A stretch of 41,583 bases of DNA. Origin: Pusillimonas sp. UBA6240 (GTDB lineage: Bacteria; Pseudomonadota; Gammaproteobacteria; Burkholderiales; Burkholderiaceae_B). A program made the position numbers and the translations under genes. Under the pieces are notes generated by a model, which ran no database searches, was not told where the DNA came from, and was given only the letters and a program-made list of their open reading frames with translations. Location: assembly GCA_002441445.1 (NCBI GenBank), contig DJWC01000147.1:49642-91224 (forward strand), read 5' to 3'. Below are positions 1 through 8,037 of the stretch, piece after piece; position 1 is the first letter of the stretch, and the number at the start of each line of letters is the position of its first letter.

Positions 1-781
1 GCGCATTGCCGCCCAGTTCCATCGATACCTTTTTCATGGTGCCCGCGCACTGCTGCATCAACTGCTTGCCGACGCTGGTGGAGCCCGTGAAGGACAGCTT
101 GCGCACCAAGGGGTTGCCGGTCAGCTCGCCGCCCACCACGCCCGAGTTGCCCGTGACGACATTCAGCACGCCGGAAGGAATGCCGGCTTCCTGCGCCAGC
201 TCTGCCAAAGCGAGCGCGGAGTAGGGCGTCGCAGTGGCCGGCTTGATGACGATCGTGCAGCCCGCCGCCAGCGCCGCGCCGGCCTTGCGCGTGATCATCG
301 CATTGGGGAAATTCCAGGGCGTGATGGCGGCGACGACGCCCACCGGCTGCTTGATGACGACGATGCGGCGGTCGGAGGACGCCGCCGGAATGACGTCGCC
401 ATATACGCGCTTCGCCTCTTCCGCAAACCATTCCAGGAATGAGGCGCCGTAGGCGATCTCGCCGCGGGATTCTTTGAGAGGCTTGCCTTGTTCGAGCGTA
501 AGCAGCTTGGCCAGATCCTCTTGATGCGCCATGCACAAATCGTACCAGCGGCGGATCGACTGCGCGCGCTGTTTGGCGGCCATTGCGCGCCATGCGGGTA
601 GCGCGCGGTTCGCGGCCTCGATGGCCCGGCGCACATCGTCTTTGGTAAGGGAAGGCACTGTGCCCAGCACGGATTGATCCGCGGGATTGACGACTGGTAT
701 CGTCCGTCCGTCGGACGCGTCGGCCCATGCGCCGTCTATAAAGCATTGCTGGCGGAATAGCGAAGGTTTGCTCAGATTCAT
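1..781 (-). CDS. Aldehyde dehydrogenase, succinate-semialdehyde type (3' part outside window)
   Basis: This is an NAD(P)-dependent aldehyde dehydrogenase of the GabD-like class, oxidising an aldehyde or semialdehyde to the acid in the cytoplasm. The frame stays open from the ATG at 781 to the window edge, giving about 260 residues. Visible family marks are TPWNFPN (about residues 154-160), the cofactor-loop FTGST (about 230) and MELGGN (about 253), which holds the general-base Glu. The catalytic Cys lies beyond the edge. The start ATG overlaps the stop of the upstream dehydrogenase as ATGA (778-781), so the two are translationally coupled. The pair suggests a hydroxyacid or aldehyde clearing step, probably under the divergent GntR regulator. 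The substrate cannot be fixed from sequence. Confidence 0.9.
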   Translation of the reverse strand, partial: MNLSKPSLFRQQCFIDGAWADASDGRTIPVVNPADQSVLGTVPSLTKDDVRRAIEAANRALPAWRAMAAKQRAQSIRRWYDLCMAHQEDLAKLLTLEQGKPLKESRGEIAYGASFLEWFAEEAKRVYGDVIPAASSDRRIVVIKQPVGVVAAITPWNFPNAMITRKAGAALAAGCTIVIKPATATPYSALALAELAQEAGIPSGVLNVVTGNSGVVGGELTGNPLVRKLSFTGSTSVGKQLMQQCAGTMKKVSMELGGNA

Positions 782-1785
782 TGGATGGTCTCGGTCGAAT
801 GATTATTGGCGGGAATAAGCAGATTGTCGGGCCTGCGCCCCTGGAGCAGGGCGTCCAGGCCGTCTATCAGCAGCCAGCCCATGGCGTCGCGCGTTTCCTT
901 GGTGGCGCTGCCTATGTGGGGCGAGAGAAATACATTGTCCAGGTCGCGATAGCGGGGGTCGATAGCGGGCTCGTTGGCGAATACATCCAGGCCGGCGGCA
1001 AACAGGCGGCCTGTCGATAGCGCGCTGATCAAGGCTTCGTCTTCCACCAGTTCGCCGCGGGATATGTTCACCAGCACGGCGCGCTGCGGCATCAGCGCTA
1101 TGCGTGCGGCATCGATGACGCCCTTCAATTGCGGAGAGCCGGGCGCGGCGATGATCAATACGTCGGCAAGGCGCAGCGCGTCGTCGAGAGTCGCATGATA
1201 CGTGGCGCCGGCTTCCTGTTCCGGCGGCAGCCGGCGCCGGTTGTGGTAGTGGATTTCCATGCCGAAGGCGCGCGCCCGCGCGGCGATTTCACGGCCGATG
1301 CGGCCCATGCCGAGCACCACCGCGCGTTTGCCTTTCAAGCCCTTGCCCAGCAGCTGAGTAGGGCTCCACCCCGTCCAGCCGCCGCCGCGCACCATGCGAT
1401 CCGCCTCGTATCCCCGGCGGCATGCATTCAGCATCAACATCATTGCAATTTCAGCGCAAGCGTCGCTCAGTACATCGGGGGTATGCAGCACGCCGACACC
1501 CAGTTCCTGCGCCGCGGCCATGTCGATGTGGTCGTATCCCACCGAAAGCGTGGCGACGTAGCGCAGCGTGGGAGCAAGCCGGCGCAGGACGCTTGCATTG
1601 ATTTGCTCGGTGGCGCTGACGAAGAGCACTTGCGAGCCTTGTGCCAGCTGTGCGATGTCTTCTGGCGGCAGGATGCCGTCATCCTGGTTGACCCGCAGTT
1701 CGTAGCGCGCCCGCAAGGCTTCTTCGACGTTGTCGGTGAACCGGCGGCATAGATATGCCTTGGGTTTCGTCGCGCTGGATGCCAT
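778..1785 (-). CDS. D-2-hydroxyacid dehydrogenase (glyoxylate/hydroxypyruvate reductase-like)
   Basis: NAD(P)-dependent D-isomer-specific 2-hydroxyacid dehydrogenase of 335 residues, the usual family length. It interconverts a 2-oxo acid and a D-2-hydroxy acid. The Rossmann motif is at residues 159-164 (GMGRIG). The catalytic set is present: Arg243 in ISRG, Glu272 in NEP and His290 in SPHIGSA. It is the first gene of a two-gene operon with the aldehyde dehydrogenase, overlapping it by 4 bases, and it diverges from a FadR-like regulator at 1968. The sequence resembles GRHPR/glyoxylate reductases more than lactate or phosphoglycerate dehydrogenases, but the natural substrate is inferred only by family. 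Confidence 0.93.
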   Translation of the reverse strand: MASSATKPKAYLCRRFTDNVEEALRARYELRVNQDDGILPPEDIAQLAQGSQVLFVSATEQINASVLRRLAPTLRYVATLSVGYDHIDMAAAQELGVGVLHTPDVLSDACAEIAMMLMLNACRRGYEADRMVRGGGWTGWSPTQLLGKGLKGKRAVVLGMGRIGREIAARARAFGMEIHYHNRRRLPPEQEAGATYHATLDDALRLADVLIIAAPGSPQLKGVIDAARIALMPQRAVLVNISRGELVEDEALISALSTGRLFAAGLDVFANEPAIDPRYRDLDNVFLSPHIGSATKETRDAMGWLLIDGLDALLQGRRPDNLLIPANNHSTETIQ

Positions 1786-1815
1786 GTCCTGCTATGCCTC
1801 CTTCTCGTTTTTTAG

Positions 1816-1866
1816 TACTATCAATTTATATGACAACTTTGTCAAGAAATTTTTTAACTGATAGTA
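1816..1866. promoter_or_regulatory. Nested palindromes in divergent promoter, likely GntR operator
   Basis: The intergenic stretch between the divergent dehydrogenase and gntR holds two concentric or near-concentric inverted repeats. The outer pair is TACTATCA (1816-1823) with TGATAGTA (1859-1866). The inner pair is TGACAA-CT-TTGTCA (1831-1844). On the minus strand TTGACA (1845-1840) is followed 17 bases later by GATAGT. On the plus strand TTGTCA (1839-1844) is followed 17 bases later by TAGTAT (1862-1867). The inner palindrome therefore overlaps both possible -35 boxes, a good place for a repressor serving both genes. Function is inferred. Confidence 0.55.
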
Positions 1867-1967
1867 TTCCCCCCATTTCCGGCAGCGAATCTCAGGCAGG
1901 CGGGCCGGTCCGGGGCAGCGCCGGCCTTCCCGTCCGGAGCTCAGGAATCAAAAGGTGCCGTCGATTC

Positions 1968-2756
1968 ATGGAAAATAACAAGCCAGGCAGTGAAAGGACG
2001 CTCTCGGACCGGCTCACGGACTTGCTGGTCCGGGAGATACGCAGCGGCGCTTATCCCGTGAATTCACGGTTGCCCACCGAGAAATTCATGACCGAGGCTT
2101 ATGGTGTCAGCCGTACCGTCGTTCGCGAAGTGATTTCGCGCCTCAAGTCCGAAGGATTGGTGGAGACGCGCCAGGGCAGCGGCACCGTAGTGCTGGACCC
2201 TTCATCCAGCGACGCCTTCCGGCTGGGCCGGCCCGACGAAGATCCGGCTCGCGGGGTGCTGCGCATCATCGAGCTGCGGCGCGGCCTGGAAGGGGAAATG
2301 GCGGCGCTGGCGGCGGAGCGGCGCAGCGCTCAGGACATGCTGCGCATCAACCGCGCGCTGGCGGATATCGACGGAGCTGTCGCAATGGATGGCGACGGCG
2401 TGGAAGAAGACTTGGCTTTCCATATCGCCATTGCCCGCGCTACCGGCAACCCGCATTATCCGGAACTGCTGGGCATGCTGACGCGGGCGCTGAAGGACGC
2501 CATACGGGTAACCCGGGGCAATGAAGCGCGCCAGGCCCGGCTTGCCGAAGACGTGCGCAACGAACACGAGGCCATACGCGCCGCCATCGAGCGCCAGGAC
2601 ATCGATGCCGCCAGGGCCGCGGCCTTTCACCACATGATGAGCACCGCCACCCGCATCCAGAACGTCGACCCCGAATACTGGCAAGGCGCCAGCAGGGCCG
2701 CCGCCGGCAGACTCGCCCGCACGCGCCTGGCGGCGGAGCTGAGGAAGCCCAGGTAG
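1968..2756 (+). CDS. GntR-family transcriptional regulator, FadR/FCD subfamily
   Basis: Ligand-responsive repressor of 262 residues. The N-terminal winged helix-turn-helix covers about residues 8-75 (LPTEKFMTEAYGVSRTVVRE followed by RLKSEGLVETRQGSGT). The C-terminal FCD domain carries the metal-binding pattern: D and H in DLAFHIAIA, H in RNEHEAI and H in AFHHMM. I take the ATG at 1968 because the usual GntR N-terminus starts there; the frame extends upstream to 1755 without family similarity. It diverges from the D-2-hydroxyacid dehydrogenase operon, which is its likely target, and a palindromic operator lies between them. Its 3' end converges with the dihydroxypyridine dioxygenase gene. Confidence 0.92.
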   Translation: MENNKPGSERTLSDRLTDLLVREIRSGAYPVNSRLPTEKFMTEAYGVSRTVVREVISRLKSEGLVETRQGSGTVVLDPSSSDAFRLGRPDEDPARGVLRIIELRRGLEGEMAALAAERRSAQDMLRINRALADIDGAVAMDGDGVEEDLAFHIAIARATGNPHYPELLGMLTRALKDAIRVTRGNEARQARLAEDVRNEHEAIRAAIERQDIDAARAAAFHHMMSTATRIQNVDPEYWQGASRAAAGRLARTRLAAELRKPR

Positions 2757-2822
2757 GCATCGCGGCCGGCTCGATGCGCCGGGGAGAACGCGAGCGCACC
2801 GGCCGGGCGGACGAGGGGCGGG

Positions 2823-3845
2823 CTATTTGACGAGGCGCCCCTGCTCTACCACCACCCGATCATCCATCGCCACCGTGCAGTCCAGCATCGGGATGTCCAG
2901 ATGGCAGGCTGTCTCGCGGCTTCCGCCGCCCTCTATGTTCGGCCCCGTGGAGAACATGAAGCAGCCCTCGAAGGAGCGCGAATCCATGCCGTTGGTCTGG
3001 CGCTTGTCGTACATGCCGAGCACCGTCCAGTGGGCCCGGCTGTGCAGGCCCCAGCCCAGATGTGAAACGGCGTAGGCTTCCGGATCATTGAACGAAGCCA
3101 TGTACTCCCGCAGGTACTTGGCGTCGAAGCCGCCTTCGATCGCGGTGATATAGCCCGCCTCTATTTTCAGGTCGATGGGAGTGCGCAGGTAATACTTGAA
3201 TGGCAGGATGACATCGCCCGCGTTCAGCACGACGCGGCCGTGGATGGACTCTTCGGTCGGCCAGGCGGCGATGAAGGCGCTGGGACAGTGGTCCCAATGG
3301 CCGGGTTCATCCGCGAACCCGTATTGGGGCAGATAATCGTATTTGCCGAAAGACGCGACCAGATCGGTGCCCGCTTCCGAGGTAACATGCATTTTCTGCG
3401 TGGCCTTGAACAGCGCCAGCGCGTCCGTGACGATGCGCTTGTCTTCCAGTTGCGGTTTCAGGCGGATGAAGGTTTCGGGGCCTTCCTTGACCAGGATGAT
3501 GCGCGCGCCGGCGTCCAGGATTTCCTTTTGCTCGCCGCCGCGGTACATGCCCATGAGATCGATGATGAGATCGGTCTGCTTCAGGGCGTCTATGGCCACG
3601 CGGTTCGATGCCAGTGCGGTGGGCACATACGCGGCCGTCGAATCGCCCGCCACATTCAGGCTGGGCGATTCGCCCAGTTCCATTACGTAGTAGATGTGGC
3701 CTCCCATGGAGAGCGCCAGCTTGACGGCCTGCAGGTGCTCCGGGTGCGTGATATCGCCCACAAGAACCGCCACCGATTCGCCGGCGGTGAGCTTGCACAG
3801 GCCCAGCAAATTCGTCCAGGCGTCAATAAGTGATTTACTAGCCAT
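2823..3845 (-). CDS. nicX: 2,5-dihydroxypyridine 5,6-dioxygenase (NicX-like)
   Basis: Mononuclear Fe(II) extradiol-type dioxygenase that opens 2,5-dihydroxypyridine to N-formylmaleamate. The protein has 340 residues, close to the roughly 350 of Pseudomonas NicX. As I recall, the iron ligands of NicX are His265, His318 and Asp320. Here His262 (SHLGWG), His315 and Asp317 (CHLDIP) fall at the same spacing with a constant offset of three. The ADEPGHWDH and FNDPEAY blocks are also NicX-like. The ATG at 3845 is preferred over an in-frame TTG at 3857 because GGAA lies just upstream of it. It is the last gene of the pyridine operon, immediately downstream of the deformylase-like hydrolase. Confidence 0.92.
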   Translation of the reverse strand: MASKSLIDAWTNLLGLCKLTAGESVAVLVGDITHPEHLQAVKLALSMGGHIYYVMELGESPSLNVAGDSTAAYVPTALASNRVAIDALKQTDLIIDLMGMYRGGEQKEILDAGARIILVKEGPETFIRLKPQLEDKRIVTDALALFKATQKMHVTSEAGTDLVASFGKYDYLPQYGFADEPGHWDHCPSAFIAAWPTEESIHGRVVLNAGDVILPFKYYLRTPIDLKIEAGYITAIEGGFDAKYLREYMASFNDPEAYAVSHLGWGLHSRAHWTVLGMYDKRQTNGMDSRSFEGCFMFSTGPNIEGGGSRETACHLDIPMLDCTVAMDDRVVVEQGRLVK

Positions 3846-3875
3846 AGTGGTTTCCAAGTTGGTGTTGCTACGTTT

Positions 3876-4730
3876 CTACAAGAACAGCGCGTGCCTGGTT
3901 ATCTCGGAATCAGGGTCGCGCAAAGCCGCCCGCAAGGTGAAATGATCATGGCCGGACGCAAGCGTCAGCAGCGGGGCCGCTCGCCAGGCTGACCAGGCAT
4001 GCGCGAATTCCCGGGCCTGCCGTTCATATTCCGGGCCTTCGCGCGCGCCCGTCAGTATGTGAAAGTCTCCTTCGAAGCGGGGCCGGAGCCGCCGCGGGCT
4101 GTAATCACTGACTTCTTCGTCCGTGAGCGCCAGCACGTCGTTCAGAAAGCATTGCTGGATGGGCGCCAGGTCGAAGATCCCGCTCATGGCGCAGATGGAA
4201 GCCAATGGGCGCGGAAAGGCCTGCGTAGCCATCATGGCCGCCAGGTGGCCCCCGGCCGAGTGTCCCGAAACCGATATGCGCGAAGCATCGAAACCGCGCG
4301 TTTCGGCGTTGGCCATCAGCCAGCGCAGCGCCCGCGCGCATTGAGCGACCAGTTCGCCCATCCTGACGCCGGGGATCAAGGCGTAATTGACGATAGCCAG
4401 GTTGTACCCATGGGGCAGGATGCCGTGCGCGATATACGAGAAATCGTTCTTGTGCAGCATGCGCCAATATCCGCCGTGATAAAACACGTGCAGCGGCCCG
4501 CCCGGATTCACAATGAAAAGATCCAGCACTTCTTCGCCGGAAGCGCCGTAGGCGATATCCCGGCTCAATGCATCCGCGTATGTCGATAGGGCGGAGCGGT
4601 TGCCTTCTTCCAGTTCAGCCAGATAGGCCTTGAAGTCAAAGCCCGGAATTTTCCTGACATTGTCGTATTCCCCATCCAGCGCTTCGCGGGTGTACGCGCC
4701 GAAAACCGGGCGGGAAGCAGCGCTGGTCAT
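3876..4730 (-). CDS. Alpha/beta hydrolase, arylformamidase-like; candidate N-formylmaleamate deformylase
   Basis: Serine hydrolase of 284 residues. It shows the kynurenine-formamidase/BD-FAE pattern: oxyanion motif HGGYW (85-89), nucleophile Ser158 in GHSAGG (156-161), and a C-terminal His in SGHDHF (His261 or His263). Its place between the amidase and the ring-opening dioxygenase points to release of formate from N-formylmaleamate, the step done by NicD. It does not look like Pseudomonas NicD, which is a classical alpha/beta hydrolase without the HGG(Y)W motif. It would therefore be a different subfamily recruited for the same N-formyl-amide chemistry. The ATG overlaps the upstream stop as ATGA (4727-4730). 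Function is inferred from context and family. Confidence 0.75.
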   Translation of the reverse strand: MTSAASRPVFGAYTREALDGEYDNVRKIPGFDFKAYLAELEEGNRSALSTYADALSRDIAYGASGEEVLDLFIVNPGGPLHVFYHGGYWRMLHKNDFSYIAHGILPHGYNLAIVNYALIPGVRMGELVAQCARALRWLMANAETRGFDASRISVSGHSAGGHLAAMMATQAFPRPLASICAMSGIFDLAPIQQCFLNDVLALTDEEVSDYSPRRLRPRFEGDFHILTGAREGPEYERQAREFAHAWSAWRAAPLLTLASGHDHFTLRAALRDPDSEITRHALFL

Positions 4731-5428
4731 GCCGCGACTTTGAGCTGGTTCAGCATGGCGACGATGTCGCTGGTGGGCAGCACATCCGCATACTTGCTCG
4801 CCATGTCGAACAGATTCACGGCATGGGAAGAGGGCAACCTGTCGAAGACCGCATCCTCCGCCACGACGACCTTGTAGTTCAGCGAACTGGCGTCCACGAC
4901 CGTGCTGCGCACGCAGCCGCTCGTGGTCGCGCCGGTGACGATCAAGGTATCCACCCCCATGCCGATGAGATAGCTGCTCAGGCTGGTGCCGAAAAAGGCG
5001 CTGGGGTGGTACTTGGCGATCTCGATATCCCCCGGACGCGGCGCCACGGCTTCGGGAAAGCCATAGCCTTGCGGCGGGACCTTCATGACGGCGGGAACCT
5101 TCGCGCCGAACTGGCCTTCGTCATGCGCATGCTTGAACGCAACATGGGGGTAGATGACCGGCCATTTCATGTCATGGAAATAGTCGACCAGTTCCTTGAT
5201 GCGGGGTAGCGCCGCCCAGCCATAGTCGCCGCAACTCGTCGGGTATTCATGGATGGCTTCGGCGATGGGCATGGGCCTGGAGCCTATCGTGCGATTCTGC
5301 ACATCAATGACCAGAAGCGCGCACGTCTTGCCTATCCCTGTTGGGCCGCCAAACCCGGTTTGGGTATAAAGAGCCTGTTCTTCCTGAGAAATCAGGCCAT
5401 CCCATATTCTTTTCTTCATGTCATCCAC
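4727..5428 (-). CDS. nicF: Isochorismatase-like amidohydrolase, probable maleamate amidohydrolase (NicF-like)
   Basis: Cysteine hydrolase of the isochorismatase/N-carbamoylsarcosine amidase fold, 233 residues. It would deamidate maleamate to maleate and ammonia. The catalytic triad is visible: Asp42 (VIDVQN), Lys139 (AKYHPSAF) and Cys172 in TTSGCVRS. The start is a GTG at 5428 with GGA six bases upstream; an internal ATG at 5419 is an alternative. It follows the monooxygenase by about 50 bases and overlaps the deformylase-like gene by 4 bases. Assignment as maleamate amidohydrolase rests on family plus the adjoining nicX-like gene; related amidases act on other carbamoyl substrates. Confidence 0.83.
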   Translation of the reverse strand: MDDMKKRIWDGLISQEEQALYTQTGFGGPTGIGKTCALLVIDVQNRTIGSRPMPIAEAIHEYPTSCGDYGWAALPRIKELVDYFHDMKWPVIYPHVAFKHAHDEGQFGAKVPAVMKVPPQGYGFPEAVAPRPGDIEIAKYHPSAFFGTSLSSYLIGMGVDTLIVTGATTSGCVRSTVVDASSLNYKVVVAEDAVFDRLPSSHAVNLFDMASKYADVLPTSDIVAMLNQLKVAA

Positions 5429-5479
5429 TCATTTTCCGCAAATTTATCGGTCACGGCCCGCAGGCCGCGCCGGCATGGC

Positions 5480-6688
5480 TCAGATTCCGACTGCAAGAGC
5501 GTTATAGCTGACGATCCAGTCGTAGCGCTCGCGTACTTTCTCTTTGCTCCACTGGCTCTGTATATAATCGCGCGCCTTGGCTTCGTCGTGGAGGTCCTCG
5601 TGGTGGAAGACCCGCAGCATATCCATGGATGCGCGCGCCACCTTGTAGCCGCGTTCGCGGCGCAGCGCGTCATACTGCCGCAGCGCGGCGGGAATGTCGT
5701 CGTTATTGGTCAATACATTGACGAGCACGCAGCTGTCTTCGAAGGCCATGTTCACCCCCTGGCCCAGATAGGGAACCATGGAATGGCAGGCGTCTCCCAC
5801 GAGCACGGCGCGCCCGCGCGCCCAGGTCGGCAGCTCCTCGCGTATGAACAGTCCCCATTTGTAGAGAATGTCGGCGCCGCTGACCATCTCGATGACTTGC
5901 TCGTTCCAGCCCTTGAAATCCCGCAGACAGTCTTCCAGTTTCCCGGGTTCCGACCAGGATTCCTGTTCCCATTGCTGGCTGTCGACCTGGCCGGAGAAGC
6001 TGATGAACTGCTTGCCGTTATGCTGCACCGGATAGCTGGTGATGTGGGCGGTGGGCCCGACCCAGGTGGTCGCCAGCGGGGTACGGTATTGTTCGGAGAT
6101 CCGGTCGATCGGCACCAATCCCCGCCAGGCGATGGCGTCGGTGAATCGCTGCCGCACTTCGCCGAACATCTGGTGGCGCACTTTGGAGTGCACGCCGTCT
6201 GCTCCGATGAGCGCATCGGCCGTGACGGATGGTTTGCCTTCGAAGTGCACGGTTATCTTGTCGCCGGTTTCATCGTAGCCCTTGCATTTATGGTCCAGAT
6301 GCACGCAGCCCGGCTGCTCGCGCTCGAGCGCTTCGACCAGTATGCGGTGCAGCTCATAGCGCAACACCATGTATAGCGTGTGTTCCTTGCTGTTCTCGGC
6401 TTCTTTGTTATAGACCGACCAGGCCTCGCCCGTGCTCCAGAGCCTTACGACGCGGTCCATCGGAGGCAGGTTGATCTTTTCCAGTTCGGACTGCAGACCG
6501 AGTTCGTTCAGCACGCGCGCGCCGTTCACTGAAATCCACAGGCCGGCGCCCAGTTCCCTGTGGGCGGGCGCCTGTTCGAAGACGGCAACTTCGAAGCCTT
6601 TTCGCGCCAGGCCCAGCGCCGCGGCCAGCCCGCCCATGCCTGCGCCGCACACAACGATTTTCTTGTGACGATTCTGTACTTGATTCAT
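5480..6688 (-). CDS. FAD-dependent aromatic monooxygenase, pyridine-acid hydroxylase candidate
   Basis: Class A flavoprotein monooxygenase of 402 residues in the salicylate/6-hydroxynicotinate hydroxylase group. The dinucleotide motif GAGMGG is at 15-20, the DG motif (GADGVHSKVRH) at about 162-172 and the GD motif (VGDACHSM) at about 297-304. In this operon it should turn a hydroxypyridine carboxylate into 2,5-dihydroxypyridine, as NicC does for 6-hydroxynicotinate or HpaM for 5-hydroxypicolinate. Two positions that are His in Pseudomonas NicC, as I recall it, are Trp51 (GAGLWIS) and Tyr307 (VPYLGQG) here, so the substrate may differ from 6-hydroxynicotinate. The ATG at 6688 has GGAG upstream. 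It lies directly downstream of the Mo-hydroxylase genes. Confidence 0.85.
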   Translation of the reverse strand: MNQVQNRHKKIVVCGAGMGGLAAALGLARKGFEVAVFEQAPAHRELGAGLWISVNGARVLNELGLQSELEKINLPPMDRVVRLWSTGEAWSVYNKEAENSKEHTLYMVLRYELHRILVEALEREQPGCVHLDHKCKGYDETGDKITVHFEGKPSVTADALIGADGVHSKVRHQMFGEVRQRFTDAIAWRGLVPIDRISEQYRTPLATTWVGPTAHITSYPVQHNGKQFISFSGQVDSQQWEQESWSEPGKLEDCLRDFKGWNEQVIEMVSGADILYKWGLFIREELPTWARGRAVLVGDACHSMVPYLGQGVNMAFEDSCVLVNVLTNNDDIPAALRQYDALRRERGYKVARASMDMLRVFHHEDLHDEAKARDYIQSQWSKEKVRERYDWIVSYNALAVGI

Positions 6689-6706
6689 GGATACTCCAAC
6701 CCTGGA

Positions 6707-7195
6707 TTAGGAACGTTGATTCAAAGTCTGTGCTGCGTCGATGACAGCCTCGATGATTTTTTGATAGCCAGTGCAGCGGCAGATGTTGCCGTGCAGGTAA
6801 TGCTTGATTTCTTCCTGTGTCGGCTCCGTCCGCCGCTCGAGCAACGCCCGGACAGCCACGATCATCCCAGGTGTGCAGAAGCCGCACTGGAGCGCGCCGT
6901 GCTTGATGAAAGCGGCCTGGACGGCGGTCATGATCTCGTCGTCCGCCGCAGACTCGATGGTTTGCACATGCAGGCCGGCGCAATCGATGGCCAGCGTGCT
7001 GCAGCTCGATACAGGCCTGCCCTCGACCAGCACCGTACAGGCTCCGCACACTTCCGCGTCGCAGGATCGCTTCGTGCCGGTCAGTTTGAAATTGTTGCGT
7101 AGGACATCGATCAGAAGATCACGGTGCTCGATCGTCGTGCGCTGTTCCCTGCCGTTCAAATGCAGGGAAATTTCGGTTTCTTGACAGATCGTCAT
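6707..7195 (-). CDS. Molybdenum hydroxylase, [2Fe-2S] small subunit (CoxS/NdhS-like)
   Basis: Small electron-transfer subunit of a three-subunit xanthine-oxidase-family enzyme, 162 residues. The N-terminal plant-ferredoxin domain has Cys45, Cys50, Cys53 and Cys65. The C-terminal helical domain has Cys104, Cys107, Cys139 and Cys141 (CGFCTPG, CRCTGY). It passes electrons from the Mo centre towards the FAD subunit. The ATG at 7195 overlaps the stop of the FAD-subunit gene (ATGA, 7192-7195); the frame upstream of it is only the shadow of that gene. It belongs to the operon encoding ring hydroxylation of the pyridine substrate. Confidence 0.93.
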   Translation of the reverse strand: MTICQETEISLHLNGREQRTTIEHRDLLIDVLRNNFKLTGTKRSCDAEVCGACTVLVEGRPVSSCSTLAIDCAGLHVQTIESAADDEIMTAVQAAFIKHGALQCGFCTPGMIVAVRALLERRTEPTQEEIKHYLHGNICRCTGYQKIIEAVIDAAQTLNQRS

Positions 7196-8037
7196 TGCAT
7201 GCACTCCATTGCGCTTCTGACGGCCAGGACGGCTACCAGATGCTTGCGATAGGCCTCGGAGCCATAAACCCCTTCCATGACATCGCGCTCGGCCATGTCC
7301 TGCGCAGCCGCGTCCATGATTTTTGCTTCGTCCACGGCATCCAGCCCGTCGAGCAGCGCGCACACTCTGTCCAGCCGTTCCGGCATGCCCGTAATGGAGC
7401 CGGCCCATACTTCCCATGCGGCCGCATCATTCACCACATTGCGCACGGCCGCGACGCCGGCGGACGGTCTGTTCAGATACACCACTTTGCGGTATGCGCT
7501 GCGCGAGCCTTTCATGATGGGTATCACGATTTCCGTCATGAATTCCGCTTCTTCGCGCACCGTGCAATATGGCCCTTCGAAGTATCCGCGCACCGGGACG
7601 CTGCGCACGCCCTGCGCACCAAGCAGGACTACCTCTGCATCGAGGGCGGCCAGCATGGAGGGAGGATCGGCATTGGGTTCGGCAAAACACAGATTGCCGG
7701 CCAGGGTGCCGGCGCTGCGGACACGGATGTTGGCGACATTGTTGCTGAGCACGGCGTAGCCGGGCAGCACATCCTGAACCAGCGGCGAATCGGCTATTTC
7801 CTGGTGGGTCACCAGAGCGCCGATATGCAGCTTGCCTGCATCGAGCCGAATCTCCTTCAGGCCCGGGATTTTTTTCAGATTGATGACATGCCCCACGCCG
7901 ATGACGCGTTCTTTCAGGCCGATGAGCGCTTCTGTTCCTCCGGCATAGAACATGAACTCGTCTTCGAAGCGCCCGGCCAGCGCCAAGGCATCCTCGATGC
8001 TGGCCGGGCTATGGAATTCAAATCGTCTTGGCTTCAT
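7192..8037 (-). CDS. Molybdenum hydroxylase, FAD-binding medium subunit (CoxM-like)
   Basis: FAD subunit of the same Mo-hydroxylase, 281 residues, typical for CoxM/NdhF-type proteins. The FAD-contacting loops are recognisable: FYAGGTEAL near residue 31 and RSAGTLAGNLCFAEP near 107-121. These correspond to the AGG and T(I/L)GGN-type motifs, the second being TLAGN here. The protein carries electrons from the iron-sulfur subunit to an external acceptor. It overlaps coxG at its 5' end by 20 bases and the small-subunit gene at its 3' end by 4 bases, so subunit synthesis is probably coupled. Confidence 0.92.
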   Translation of the reverse strand: MKPRRFEFHSPASIEDALALAGRFEDEFMFYAGGTEALIGLKERVIGVGHVINLKKIPGLKEIRLDAGKLHIGALVTHQEIADSPLVQDVLPGYAVLSNNVANIRVRSAGTLAGNLCFAEPNADPPSMLAALDAEVVLLGAQGVRSVPVRGYFEGPYCTVREEAEFMTEIVIPIMKGSRSAYRKVVYLNRPSAGVAAVRNVVNDAAAWEVWAGSITGMPERLDRVCALLDGLDAVDEAKIMDAAAQDMAERDVMEGVYGSEAYRKHLVAVLAVRSAMECMQ

